Assembly (NCBI GenBank): GCA_020248265.1
Contig: JADCHX010000005.1
Coordinates: 162,590-226,589, forward strand
From: Rhodocyclaceae bacterium
Lineage (GTDB): Bacteria; Pseudomonadota; Gammaproteobacteria; Burkholderiales; CAIKXV01
DNA: 64,000 nucleotides
Reading direction: 5' to 3'
Part shown: positions 7,993 to 16,523 of the stretch, piece by piece
How positions within the stretch are numbered: position 1 is the stretch's first letter
Layout: each line of letters opens with the position of its first letter
Position numbers and translations under genes: made by a program
The notes under the pieces: generated by a model
The model's database searches: none
Told to the model about the DNA's origin: nothing
The model's input: the letters and a program-made list of their open reading frames with translations, nothing else

Positions 7993-8982
7993 TCACTCCG
8001 CCTTGATGCCGGCCCGCTTGATCACCCTGCCGAACGTCTCGGAGTCGTTGCGGATCGCGCGCTGGTAGTCCTCGGGCGTATCGCCGACGATGGCGTAACC
8101 CAGTTGCGTCTCGAACCGGTTGCGCACGTCGGCCATCTTCAGCGCGGCGACCGATGCGGCGTTGATCCGGTTCACCACGTCGCGCGGCGTGGCGGCCGGA
8201 ACGACGAAGCCGTAGCGTCCATCGATCGCCTGCATCTTGAAGCCCTGCTCGGCCAGTGTCGTTGCACCCGGGGCCGCGCTGCTGCGCCGCGACCCGGCGA
8301 TCGCGATGACCCGCGCACGCTTCGACTCGATGTGCGGTCCCAGGGGCGTCAGGTCGGAGAACATCAGGTCGATCTCGCCGGTAGCCAGGCCGGCGAGCGC
8401 CGGGGCTGTGCCCTTGTACGGCACATGCACCAGCCGCGTTCCGGCGGCATCGCCGAACAGTTCCGCAGCGATGTGCGAGATCGAGCCAGCGCCGGACGAA
8501 CCAAAGTTGAGGAGGCCCGGCTTGGCACGCGAGAGCCGGACCAGGTCGGCGATGTCCTTCACGGGTACCCGGGCATTCACGGCGACCGCGTACGGTGTGA
8601 GCACCAGCGTGACCACGCCCTGCACTTCTTTCAGCGGATCGTAGGGCAGCTTGGCATAGAGGTGCTGGGCGATCGACAGCGCGCTCTGGCTGCCCGATCC
8701 GATCGTGTAGCCGTCGGCTGGCGCACGCAGCATCGCATCGATGCCCAGCGTGCCACCGGCACCGCCGCGGTTCTCGTAGACCATCGGCTGCCCCCATTGC
8801 TCGGAGAGCTTCTGTCCGACCACGCGCGAGATGATGTCCGACTGGCCGCCGGGGGCGAACGGCACGATGATGCGCACCGGCTTGGCGGGGAACGCAGTGC
8901 CCGGCTGGGCGAGGACCGGCATCGCGACCAGCGTGGCGCCCGCGAGGCCCAGGGCGGCGGGAATGATTCGGCTGAGTGACAT
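7993..8982 (-). CDS. Bug/TctC family receptor
   Basis: The 329-residue receptor starts at the ATG at 8982, which follows a GGAG, rather than at 9045. The signal peptide ends near AMPVLA. Visible blocks are VRIIVPFAPGGQSDIISRVV, a NRGGAGG loop (lacking the usual DN), PADGYTI and LVHVPYKGTAPALAGLATG. The gene diverges from the cupin gene, so the two may share regulation, and it is convergent with the preceding Bug gene. Confidence 0.87.
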   Translation of the reverse strand: MSLSRIIPAALGLAGATLVAMPVLAQPGTAFPAKPVRIIVPFAPGGQSDIISRVVGQKLSEQWGQPMVYENRGGAGGTLGIDAMLRAPADGYTIGSGSQSALSIAQHLYAKLPYDPLKEVQGVVTLVLTPYAVAVNARVPVKDIADLVRLSRAKPGLLNFGSSGAGSISHIAAELFGDAAGTRLVHVPYKGTAPALAGLATGEIDLMFSDLTPLGPHIESKRARVIAIAGSRRSSAAPGATTLAEQGFKMQAIDGRYGFVVPAATPRDVVNRINAASVAALKMADVRNRFETQLGYAIVGDTPEDYQRAIRNDSETFGRVIKRAGIKAE

Positions 8983-9131
8983 GGCTGCTCCGTTGGACGG
9001 GATTCTGGCGACTGCCGATTTGTTCGTACAATGAAGGCAGGTCATCGCGCAAGGGGGGCAGGTTCCCTGCTACATCCCCGTTGCGGCCTTCCCACCCCGA
9101 TTCCCCGATTCGCCACCCTCAGGAGCCCCGC

Positions 9132-9659
9132 ATGAAACTCGTCGCCCGGGAAATGGAGTCCGCACTCAGCGACTCGGCACTGCTGCGCCAGAAGCTCACC
9201 CAGATCGCCGCCGACAACAAGGGCAAGCCGCAGGCGTTCAAGATGCGTACCGCGTTGCTCAAGCAGGGCCGCGCCAACATTCCGGTCGCGGCCACCGAAG
9301 ACCTCACCGTGATGGTGAAGGTCTACGCATCGGGCGGCGAGAACGGCCTGCATGCCCACCCGACCGAAGATCATACGTTCATCATCCTGCAGGGTGCGGC
9401 GACGTTCTACGACCAGGACGGCGAGATGGCCACGCTGAACGCGAACGAAGGCATCCTGGTACCGAAAGGCTCGCTGTACCGGTTCCACTCCGTCGAGAGC
9501 GAAGGGCCGCTGGTCATGCTGCGCGTCGGCTCGCCGAACTACGCGCTGCAGGGCAAGGCAAGCTCGCGCGTAGGACCGTCCGGCGAATACATGCAGGGCG
9601 ACTCGAAGGAGAACAAGACCGTCGAGATGCAGGTGCTCGAGGATGCCTACTTCGGCTGA
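9132..9659 (+). CDS. cupin domain-containing protein
   Basis: The 175-residue cytoplasmic protein has one cupin barrel. Metal-ligand candidates are the His residues of GLHAHPTEDHTFIILQG in motif 1 and the His of LYRFHSV in motif 2, with VPKGSLYRFH in the normal position. The N-terminal 60 residues are helical and charged. Translation starts at the ATG at 9132, after AGGAG; longer frames only add intergenic sequence. Proteins of this kind bind small ligands or act as isomerases or dioxygenases. The gene diverges from a Bug gene and is followed by a repeat element, then a convergent PrpD-like gene. Confidence 0.78.
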   Translation: MKLVAREMESALSDSALLRQKLTQIAADNKGKPQAFKMRTALLKQGRANIPVAATEDLTVMVKVYASGGENGLHAHPTEDHTFIILQGAATFYDQDGEMATLNANEGILVPKGSLYRFHSVESEGPLVMLRVGSPNYALQGKASSRVGPSGEYMQGDSKENKTVEMQVLEDAYFG

Positions 9660-9688
9660 CCGAAGCCGCGAAGCCGGGGTCCGAAGCC

Positions 9689-9727
9689 GGGGTCTGACCC
9701 CGGGGTCTGACCCCGGGGTCAGACCCC
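9689..9727. repeat. three 13-bp GGGGTCTGACCCC units in tandem
   Basis: GGGGTCTGACCCC occurs at 9689-9701 and 9702-9714, and its reverse complement GGGGTCAGACCCC at 9715-9727, with no spacer. Each unit is palindromic apart from its centre. The array lies between the convergent ends of the cupin and PrpD-like genes and could fold as a bidirectional terminator or be a REP-type mobile repeat. The same unit recurs at 14525. Confidence 0.85.
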
Positions 9728-9762
9728 GATGTCGTCTGGATGTCGCTGACCTGGATTTCGGG

Positions 9763-11103
9763 TCAGCGGGTGAATGGCAGCGCCGAGGCCTTGCCGGCCT
9801 CGGTCTTCCACAGGGCGGCGAGCAGAGTCTTGGATTTCTCGGCGCCGAGCACCGGTTCGGCGAGTTCCATGAACTTGGCGTCGACCTCGGCATCGGTCAG
9901 CAGTTGCTCGGGATCGCCCTTGCGGTAGGGCTGGAAGAACTCGAGCTTGCGCCCGTCGGTCAGCGTCATCTTCACCCGCGATGCGCGCTGCGTCGGGTAG
10001 CCGGCGGTCAGCAGCGGATCTTCGACCAGTTCGATGCGCGACATCAGGTCCTTCACCTTGGCATCGTTCAGCCGCTCGGGCGTGTAGGCATCGAGGCGGA
10101 CGCTGCCGTGGATCAGCGCGCTGGCGACGGTGAACCTGAGCGAGAAGCGCCCCTCGAACGCGGAGGACACCGTATCGCGGCCGCAGATGTCGGTTGCCTG
10201 GCCATAGGTCTCGATGCGGATCGATGCGATCTGTTCGGCGTTGAGCTTGTGCTGGTCTTTCAGCACCAGCGCGCCGTCGATCGAGGCGAAGGTATGGCCG
10301 CACGAACCGTGGTTCTTGAAGGTGATCTCGGTGATGTTGTACTTCTCGCCGAGGCCGGCGGTGGCCTTGCCCCAGTCGGGGTTCTTGCTCATCGCGGCAC
10401 CGAAGCCGAGTTCGCCCTCGAGCATGTCGAGCGTGCCCGTCAGCCCCTTCTTCGCGGCAAGCGCGGACATCATGCCCACGTCGGCTGCATGCGCGGCATG
10501 CATGGGCTTGGTCATCGACTCGGAGCGGAACGCCTGCTGCAGCCCGGCCATGTGCGTGGTGACGTTGGCGAGCGCATTCATGAACTGCTCGCGGTTGCAC
10601 TTGAGCACGGTAGCTGCCGCCGCAGCCGCGCCGATGCAGCCGATGGTGGCAGTAGTGTGCCAGTACACGTAGTGCGAAGGCATCACCGCTTCGCAGATGC
10701 GGGTGGAGATCTCGTAGCCGACGATGACGCCGCGCAGGAAGTCTTCACCGCTGGCATCGACCGACTGCGCGGCGGCGAGCGCAGCGCTGATCGTCGGCGA
10801 TCCGGGGTGGTAACCACCCGCGCGGTAGATGTCGTCGAACTCGACGGTATGCGAGCCGGCACCCATGATCATCGCGGCGGCACGCGTCGAAGCCTGGCTG
10901 CCGTACACCGGCAGGCGGCAGCGGCCGTGTCCGATCTCGTCTTCCAGCGCCTCGATCAGTACTGTAGCCGGCGCGCAGAGCATGCCGGGCAGCAGCGAAG
11001 CACTCCAGTCGATCACGCAGCGCTTCGCGTGATGCCAGACCTCGTCCGGCAGCCGGGACCCCTGCTCATGGACGGCATAATCGGCCAGTTTCTCAAGCAG
11101 CAT
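9763..11103 (-). CDS. MmgE/PrpD family protein
   Basis: At 446 residues this matches the MmgE/PrpD family, which includes 2-methylcitrate dehydratase, cis-aconitate decarboxylase and related (de)hydratases or decarboxylases of polycarboxylates. The N-terminus LADYAVHEQGSRLPDEVWHH, the segment AAAMIMGAGSHTVEFDDIYR with its HxxEFDD block, and GGYHPGSPTISAALA are characteristic. A GGAGGAGG site precedes the ATG. The gene diverges from two Bug genes and the PrpF-like gene, which suggests joint use in metabolism of a methylcitrate- or aconitate-like acid. It is not a propionate operon, since no prpB or prpC is present. Confidence 0.87.
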   Translation of the reverse strand: MLLEKLADYAVHEQGSRLPDEVWHHAKRCVIDWSASLLPGMLCAPATVLIEALEDEIGHGRCRLPVYGSQASTRAAAMIMGAGSHTVEFDDIYRAGGYHPGSPTISAALAAAQSVDASGEDFLRGVIVGYEISTRICEAVMPSHYVYWHTTATIGCIGAAAAAATVLKCNREQFMNALANVTTHMAGLQQAFRSESMTKPMHAAHAADVGMMSALAAKKGLTGTLDMLEGELGFGAAMSKNPDWGKATAGLGEKYNITEITFKNHGSCGHTFASIDGALVLKDQHKLNAEQIASIRIETYGQATDICGRDTVSSAFEGRFSLRFTVASALIHGSVRLDAYTPERLNDAKVKDLMSRIELVEDPLLTAGYPTQRASRVKMTLTDGRKLEFFQPYRKGDPEQLLTDAEVDAKFMELAEPVLGAEKSKTLLAALWKTEAGKASALPFTR

Positions 11104-11196
11104 CGCAGCCTCCTCCAGTCAGCGGCACAATGTGGCATGGTAGCACCGGCCCGGAACCGGAGACAGCCGGCGGGTCCGCAACAACCCGGAGGATGC

Positions 11197-12213
11197 ATGA
11201 CCGATCATAATCCACGCGCCCGCGCGACCGGTGCGTGTGCGCCGTGCCACGCGCTGCCTGCCCGCGCACTCGCCGCACTGCTGCTGGCGGGGGGTATCGC
11301 CGGCGTCCACGCCCAGTCATGGCCGGCGAAGCCGGTGCGCCTGGTGGTCAGCTTCGCGCCGGGCGGCGCCAACGACATCCTGGGCCGCGCCATCGCCCAG
11401 CAACTGACCGAGCAGTTCGGCCAGCAGGTGGTGGTCGAGAACCGGGCCGGCGCCGGTGGCGCGGTAGGCACCGAATTCGTCGCGAAAGCCCCGCCCGATG
11501 GCTATACGCTCCTGCTCGGAACCTCGTCCGCGTTCGCGATCATCCCGCACCTGTCGAAGCCGAACTACGATGCGCAGAAGGACTTCGCGCCGATCGCGCC
11601 ATTCGCGACGCTCAACTACGTGATCCTCGCGCACCCGTCGGTACCGGTGAAGACGGTGAAGGACCTGGTCGCCCTGGCGAAGAAGTCGCCCGGCCGCTTC
11701 AACTTCGCCTCTTCTGGAAACGGTTCGGCACCCCACCTCGCGGTCGAACTCTTCAACGCGCAGGCCGGAATCAAGCTGGTGCACATCCCTTACAAGGGCG
11801 GAGCACCGGCGCTGACCGCGCTGATGGGCGGCGAGGTCGACCTGATGTTCGACACTTTCATCACCGCGCTGCCGCACGTGAAGAGCGGACGCACCCGCCC
11901 GCTCGCGGTCACCTCGGCCCGGCGCGCCGCCACCTTCCCCGACCTGCCGACGGTTGCCGAATCCGGACTGCCCGGCTACGAGGCCGGCAACTGGTTCGCC
12001 CTGTTCGCACCCGCAGGCACCCCGTCGCCGATCATTGATCGCGCCGCCCAGGCGGTAGCGAAGGCGACAGCCGCGCCCGCCTTCCGCGAGCGACTCGCCG
12101 CGCAGGGCGCCGAACCGATGACCGGTACGCCGGAGAGCCTGACGGCGCTGGTGAAGACCGAATCGGCCCGCTTCGCGCGGCTGATCCGCGACGCCGCGAT
12201 CCGCGCCGAATGA
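11197..12213 (+). CDS. Bug/TctC family receptor
   Basis: The 338-residue receptor starts at an ATG after GGAGG (11188-11192); the longer open frame from 9643 is antisense noise through the PrpD-like gene. The signal peptide ends near AGVHA. Blocks seen are VRLVVSFAPGGANDILGRAI, ENRAGAGGAVGTE, PPDGYTLLLG and LVHIPYKGGAPALTALMGG. It is the first of two Bug genes in a row and is separated by 23 bases from the next, so both ride on one transcript with the PrpF-like gene. Confidence 0.88.
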   Translation: MTDHNPRARATGACAPCHALPARALAALLLAGGIAGVHAQSWPAKPVRLVVSFAPGGANDILGRAIAQQLTEQFGQQVVVENRAGAGGAVGTEFVAKAPPDGYTLLLGTSSAFAIIPHLSKPNYDAQKDFAPIAPFATLNYVILAHPSVPVKTVKDLVALAKKSPGRFNFASSGNGSAPHLAVELFNAQAGIKLVHIPYKGGAPALTALMGGEVDLMFDTFITALPHVKSGRTRPLAVTSARRAATFPDLPTVAESGLPGYEAGNWFALFAPAGTPSPIIDRAAQAVAKATAAPAFRERLAAQGAEPMTGTPESLTALVKTESARFARLIRDAAIRAE

Positions 12214-12236
12214 CGACCGATGCACGAGAGGTATCC

Positions 12237-13274
12237 ATGACCCGCACGAGCACGCCGCTTCTTCCTGCCGCAGGCAGGCAACATCCCCGCGCGCCCCGTA
12301 CTGGCCTGATGTCCAGCGCCTTCGCGCTGGGCCTGTTCGGCCTGTTCGCCGCGCTGCCGACAGCGATGGCACAGCAGGCCTGGCCAGCCAGGCCGCTGCG
12401 GCTGGTGGTCGGCTTCGCGCCGGGCGGCAACGTCGACATCACCGCACGCACGCTCTCCCCGGTGCTGTCCGAACAGCTCGGCCAGCCGATCCTGGTCGAG
12501 AACCGCGCCGGGGCTGGCGGTAACGTCGGTGCCGAGGTGGTCGCCCGCTCGGCGCCGGACGGCTACACCCTGCTGCTCGGGGCGAGTTCGCTGGCGGTGA
12601 ACGTGAGCCTGTATGCGAGCCTTCCGTTCGACCCGCTGAAGGACCTGGTGGCGGTGGCTCCGGTGTCGAACGTGCCGCTGGTGCTCACCGTGAACCCGCG
12701 CGTGCCGGCAAAGGACGCGAAGGAATACGTCGCGCTCGCCCGCACCCGCAAGGGCATCATCACCTACGCCTCGGCTGGCACCGGCACGTCGAACCACCTG
12801 ACCGGCGAGCTGTTCCGCTCGGTGGCGAAGATCGAACTGATCCATGTGCCGTACAAGGGCAGCGGGGCCGCACTCGGAGACCTGGTCGGCGGGCAGGTGG
12901 ACAGCATGTTCGACCAGCTCAGTTCCTCGCTGCCGTTCATCCGCGCCGGCAAGGTGCGGGTGCTCGGGGTCACCAGCGCCAAGCGCTCCGGCGTACTGCC
13001 GGAGGTGCCGACGCTCGCCGAGCAGGGCTTCGTCGGGATTGATTCCAGCACCTGGCTGGGCGTGTTCGTGCAGTCGGCCACGCCGCGCGAAGTGGTGCAG
13101 CGCCTGAACGGCTCGCTGCAGAAGGTGGCGCGCACCCCGGCGTTTCGCGAGCGGCTGGCCACGCTCGGTGCCGATGCGCTCGAGAGCAGCCCGGAGCAGT
13201 TCGCCCAGTTCTTCCGCGACGAGGTCGCGCTGTGGGCCCGCATCGTGAAGAGCTCGGGCGCGAAGGCGGAGTAG
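12237..13274 (+). CDS. Bug/TctC family receptor
   Basis: This 345-residue receptor has an ATG at 12237 after GAGAGG; an alternative ATG at 12210 overlaps the upstream stop as ATGA. A long N-region precedes the signal helix, which ends near PTAMA. Blocks are LRLVVGFAPGGNVDITARTL, ENRAGAGGNVGAE, SAPDGYTLLLG and LIHVPYKGSGAALGDLVGG. It differs clearly from its tandem neighbour, so two ligands, or two affinities for one ligand, are possible. The PrpF-like gene follows after 87 bases. Confidence 0.87.
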   Translation: MTRTSTPLLPAAGRQHPRAPRTGLMSSAFALGLFGLFAALPTAMAQQAWPARPLRLVVGFAPGGNVDITARTLSPVLSEQLGQPILVENRAGAGGNVGAEVVARSAPDGYTLLLGASSLAVNVSLYASLPFDPLKDLVAVAPVSNVPLVLTVNPRVPAKDAKEYVALARTRKGIITYASAGTGTSNHLTGELFRSVAKIELIHVPYKGSGAALGDLVGGQVDSMFDQLSSSLPFIRAGKVRVLGVTSAKRSGVLPEVPTLAEQGFVGIDSSTWLGVFVQSATPREVVQRLNGSLQKVARTPAFRERLATLGADALESSPEQFAQFFRDEVALWARIVKSSGAKAE

Positions 13275-13361
13275 GCGCAACCCGGGCGCAACCGGCAGCC
13301 ATCGGATGCGGCGGCCCGCACTAGAATCCGGGCTTCGAAGCCACGTTTCCGGAGCCTCCCC

Positions 13362-14516
13362 ATGCCTTCCCCGCTGCGCGCACGGACCCACCAGATCGGC
13401 ATCCCCTGCATCCTGATGCGCGGGGGCACCTCCAAGGGCCCGTTCTTCCTCGCAGACGACCTGCCGTCCGATCGCAAGGTGCTCGAACAGGTGCTGCTGG
13501 CCGCGATGGGTTCGCCCGACACGCGCCAGATCAACGGCATCGGCGGTGCCGATACGCTGACCAGCAAGATCGCGATCATCTCGAAGTCGAAGCGCCCCGA
13601 CGCCGAGATCGACTACCTGTTCGCGCAATGCTCGGTAGACAAGCCGGTGATCGACTTCAGCCCCAACTGCGGCAACATGCTCGCCGCCGTCGGCCCGTAT
13701 GCGATCGAGACCGGCCTGGTCACCGCGCAGAGCTCGACCACGCGGGTGCGCATCCACAACGTGAACACCGGCGCGGTGATCACGGCGACGATCCAGACCC
13801 CCGACGGCATCGTGAACTACGAGGGCGAGGCCTCGATCCATGGCGTCCCGGGCACGTCGGCACCGGTCTACCTCGAGTTCTCGGGCATCGTCGGTGGCAA
13901 GACCGGCAGGCTGTTCCCGACCGGCAGGGCGATGGATGTGATCGACGGTATCGAGGCGACCTGCATCGACGTGGCGATGCCGATGGTGCTGATGAAGGCG
14001 TCCGACTTCGGCATCAGCGGCTACGAGTCGAAAGCGGAGCTCGATGCAAACAAGGAACTGATCGCCCGCTTCGAGAAGATCCGGCTACAGGCCGGCGTGT
14101 TGATGGGCATGGGCGACGTATCGGCTTCGGTGGTACCCAAAGTCGGACTGCTGTCGCCGCCGCGCGCGCCCGGCGGCACGATCACTTCGCGCTACTTCGT
14201 GCCCTGGAACTGCCATGCGGCCCATGCGGTCACCGGTGCACTGTGCCTGGGCTCGGCCATCATGCTACCGGGCACGGTCGCCCGGCAGGTGTGCACCGCA
14301 CCCGCCGGGTCGTTCGCAGACATCATGATCGAACACCCGACTGGCTCGATGGGCGTGGCGATCGAGACCGCCGGTGCAGGCGATGCGATGACGATCAAGG
14401 GCGGCAGCTTCCTGCGCACCGCGCGGCTGCTGTTCGCGGGGGAGGTGTTCGTGCCGGCGGCCGCGTTCGGCGACGCACGGCTCGAGAAGGCGGCGCAAAG
14501 GGAAGCGGACCGATAG
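13362..14516 (+). CDS. PrpF-like isomerase (4-oxalomesaconate tautomerase family)
   Basis: The 384-residue protein belongs to the PrpF family of two-domain, DapF-like-fold isomerases, which includes methylaconitate isomerase and 4-oxalomesaconate tautomerase. Landmarks are PCILMRGGTSKGPFF near residue 20, QINGIGGADTLTSK, the NCGNM active-site Cys segment and TGSMGVAIE. The start and spacing agree with 4-oxalomesaconate tautomerases of protocatechuate 4,5-cleavage pathways, and a LigI-like lactonase gene lies 4 kb away, but no ring-cleavage dioxygenase is present. The neighbouring PrpD-like protein would instead suggest an aconitate-type substrate. Confidence 0.82.
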   Translation: MPSPLRARTHQIGIPCILMRGGTSKGPFFLADDLPSDRKVLEQVLLAAMGSPDTRQINGIGGADTLTSKIAIISKSKRPDAEIDYLFAQCSVDKPVIDFSPNCGNMLAAVGPYAIETGLVTAQSSTTRVRIHNVNTGAVITATIQTPDGIVNYEGEASIHGVPGTSAPVYLEFSGIVGGKTGRLFPTGRAMDVIDGIEATCIDVAMPMVLMKASDFGISGYESKAELDANKELIARFEKIRLQAGVLMGMGDVSASVVPKVGLLSPPRAPGGTITSRYFVPWNCHAAHAVTGALCLGSAIMLPGTVARQVCTAPAGSFADIMIEHPTGSMGVAIETAGAGDAMTIKGGSFLRTARLLFAGEVFVPAAAFGDARLEKAAQREADR

Positions 14517-14517
14517 C

Positions 14518-14550
14518 TGACCCTGGGGTCTGACCCCAGGGTCAGACCCC
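14518..14550. repeat. second copy of the GGGGTCTGACCCC repeat
   Basis: TGACCCT is followed by GGGGTCTGACCCC (14525-14537) and AGGGTCAGACCCC (14538-14550). As at 9.7 kb, it lies between the 3' ends of convergent genes. It may act as a bidirectional terminator or be a REP-like element. Confidence 0.8.
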
Positions 14551-14569
14551 ACGACCGCGACGCGACCGA

Positions 14570-15406
14570 TCAGGCGTCGTAGCCGGGGTTCTCGCGGTCG
14601 AGCTTGCGCAGCATCGTCGGCCACTCGAGCAGGCCGAACGGACGCCGGGTACCGCGCTGGTACAGGTGGGTGGTCTGGTCGACCACTTCCTTCGGTGGCA
14701 ACGACAGCTCGGTGTTGCACGACAGGGCGGCGATCTGGATCTGGCACGCGCGCTCGAGCCGCCACATGTTGTTGAAGCACTCGGCGACGGTCGGCCCGAC
14801 GGTCAGCAGGCCGTGGTTGCGCAGCACCATCGCCTCTCGCTCGCCCAGGTCGGCGCACAGGCGCTCCTGCTCTTCCATGTTGAGCGCGACGCCTTCGTAG
14901 TCATGGTAGGCGATGTCGCCGAAACGCATCGAGGTCTGCGCGATCGGCAGCACGCCGCACTTCATGGCCGACACCGCCATGCCGGCGATGGTATGCGTGT
15001 GGATCACGCAGTCGACATCGTGCCGCACCTTGTGCACTGCGCTGTGAATCACGTACCCCGCCTTGTTCACGCCGAACTTCGTCGCGTTGAACAGCACGTT
15101 GCCGTCGATGTCGATCTTGATCATGTCCGAGGCAGTCATCTCTTCGTAGAGCATGCCGTAGGGGTTGATCAGGAACTCTCCTTCGGTGCCGGGCACACGC
15201 GACGAGATGTGGTTGGCGATCATCTCGGTCATGTCGTAGAGGGCCATCAGGCGGTAGCACGCGGCCAGGTCGACCCGTGCCTTCCATTCGGCCTCGCTGA
15301 CCTGATCCTTCACGCTGCGCGACGGATCGTATGCATTGCGATTGGCGATCTTCGCGTCGCCGCCGGGCACGGCCATCTCCGCGCCGGCACCTTGGGTCTG
15401 ATCCAT
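14570..15406 (-). CDS. class II aldolase/adducin family protein
   Basis: At 278 residues this is a zinc-dependent class II aldolase-fold enzyme. The zinc His pair lies in VIHTHTIAGMAVS and the third His in MVLRNHGLLTVG; the N-terminal AACYRLMALYDMTEMIANHI is typical. Members include fuculose-phosphate aldolase, 3-oxo-tetronate-4-phosphate decarboxylases and decarboxylases of aromatic acids. The start at 15406 follows GAGGAG; the longer frame from 15460 adds unrelated residues. It is the last gene of a run that also encodes an AhpD-like protein, a 2-hydroxyacid dehydrogenase and a Bug receptor. Confidence 0.84.
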   Translation of the reverse strand: MDQTQGAGAEMAVPGGDAKIANRNAYDPSRSVKDQVSEAEWKARVDLAACYRLMALYDMTEMIANHISSRVPGTEGEFLINPYGMLYEEMTASDMIKIDIDGNVLFNATKFGVNKAGYVIHSAVHKVRHDVDCVIHTHTIAGMAVSAMKCGVLPIAQTSMRFGDIAYHDYEGVALNMEEQERLCADLGEREAMVLRNHGLLTVGPTVAECFNNMWRLERACQIQIAALSCNTELSLPPKEVVDQTTHLYQRGTRRPFGLLEWPTMLRKLDRENPGYDA

Positions 15407-15488
15407 CGTAGGCTCCTCGTGAGGGGGACAAAAGTGTCCTGATTGTATACCTGCCGACATACCCGGCCGCGCGCGGCAGGGAAAGCGA

Positions 15489-16496
15489 TCAGTCGGCCTT
15501 CGCGCCGGTAGCCTTCACCACCTTCGCCCACTTGTCGATCTCGCTGCGCACGAAGGCGGCGAACTCGGCGACGCTGCCGCCCATCAGTTCGAAACCCTGC
15601 GCGACCAGGTTCTCGCGCACTGCCGGCATGGCCAGCGCCTTGTTGGCCTCGGCATTCATCCGGTCGATCACCGTCGACGGTGTGCCGGCCGGCGCGAACA
15701 GGCCGAACCAGGCGATCACTTCATACCCTGGCAAACCGGACTCGGCGATCGTCGGCAGTTCGGGCCAGAACGACAGGCGCTTGGGCGTGGTCACGCCGAG
15801 GATGCGCAGCTTGCCGGCCTTGGCCAGCCCCATCGCGTTCGGGATGTTCGGGAACATCAGCGCCACCTCGCCCGACACGACCGCACCGACGGCCTGCGGC
15901 GATCCCTTGTACGGTACGTGGCTCATCTTCGTGCCCGACAGCAGGCCGAACAGTTCGCCCCCCATGTGGTGCGAGGTACCGTTGCCGCCGGACGCATAAG
16001 TGAGCTCGCCCGGACGCTTGCGCGCCAGCGCGATCAGCTCCTTCACCGAGGTGACCGGCAGAGAGTTCGACGCGATCAGCACGTTCGGGCTCGAGGCCAG
16101 GCTCACCACCGGCGCGAAGTCCTTCAGTGCGTCGTACGGGATCTTCGGCACCAGGGACGGGTTGACGCCGTGCGAGGCGATCGAGCCGACCAGCATCGTG
16201 TAGCCATCGGCGGGCGCGCGCATCACGAACTCCGCCGCGACCACGCCACCGCCGCCGACACGGCTCTCGACAATCACTGGCTGGCCAAGCGCCTTGGATA
16301 TCGGCTCGCCGGTGAGTCGGGCGACGATGTCGACCGCCGACCCAGGGGCCAGGGTGACGATAAAGCGGATCGGCTTGGCCGGCCACGCCTGCGCGGCTGC
16401 CGGCGCGGCGACGAACAGCGCGGGCACGCAGAGCGCGGCAGCGAGCACCGCAGGAGCGATCGGCGTGGCAGCAGGCTTGTAGTACGGACGATGCAT
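15489..16496 (-). CDS. Bug/TctC family receptor
   Basis: The 335-residue receptor starts at 16496 behind GGGAG; an ATG at 16508 would itself sit in that site. Cleavage is expected after AAPAAA. The first ligand loop reads FIVTLAPGSAVDIVARLT, with Ser where other family members have Gly (usual APGG), and the later blocks are ESRVGGGGVVAAE, APADGYTMLVG and MSHVPYKGSPQAVGAVVSG. The altered loops suggest a ligand unlike those of the other receptors here. The gene lies between the 2-hydroxyacid dehydrogenase and aldolase genes on one transcript. Confidence 0.87.
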   Translation of the reverse strand: MHRPYYKPAATPIAPAVLAAALCVPALFVAAPAAAQAWPAKPIRFIVTLAPGSAVDIVARLTGEPISKALGQPVIVESRVGGGGVVAAEFVMRAPADGYTMLVGSIASHGVNPSLVPKIPYDALKDFAPVVSLASSPNVLIASNSLPVTSVKELIALARKRPGELTYASGGNGTSHHMGGELFGLLSGTKMSHVPYKGSPQAVGAVVSGEVALMFPNIPNAMGLAKAGKLRILGVTTPKRLSFWPELPTIAESGLPGYEVIAWFGLFAPAGTPSTVIDRMNAEANKALAMPAVRENLVAQGFELMGGSVAEFAAFVRSEIDKWAKVVKATGAKAD

Positions 16497-16523
16497 GGTG
16501 TCTCCCATTGGGTCAACGAACCT

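Noticed and set aside
9763..14516. Methylcitrate (propionate) operon
   Set aside because: PrpD- and PrpF-like genes are present but on opposite strands, and prpB, prpC and acnD are missing.
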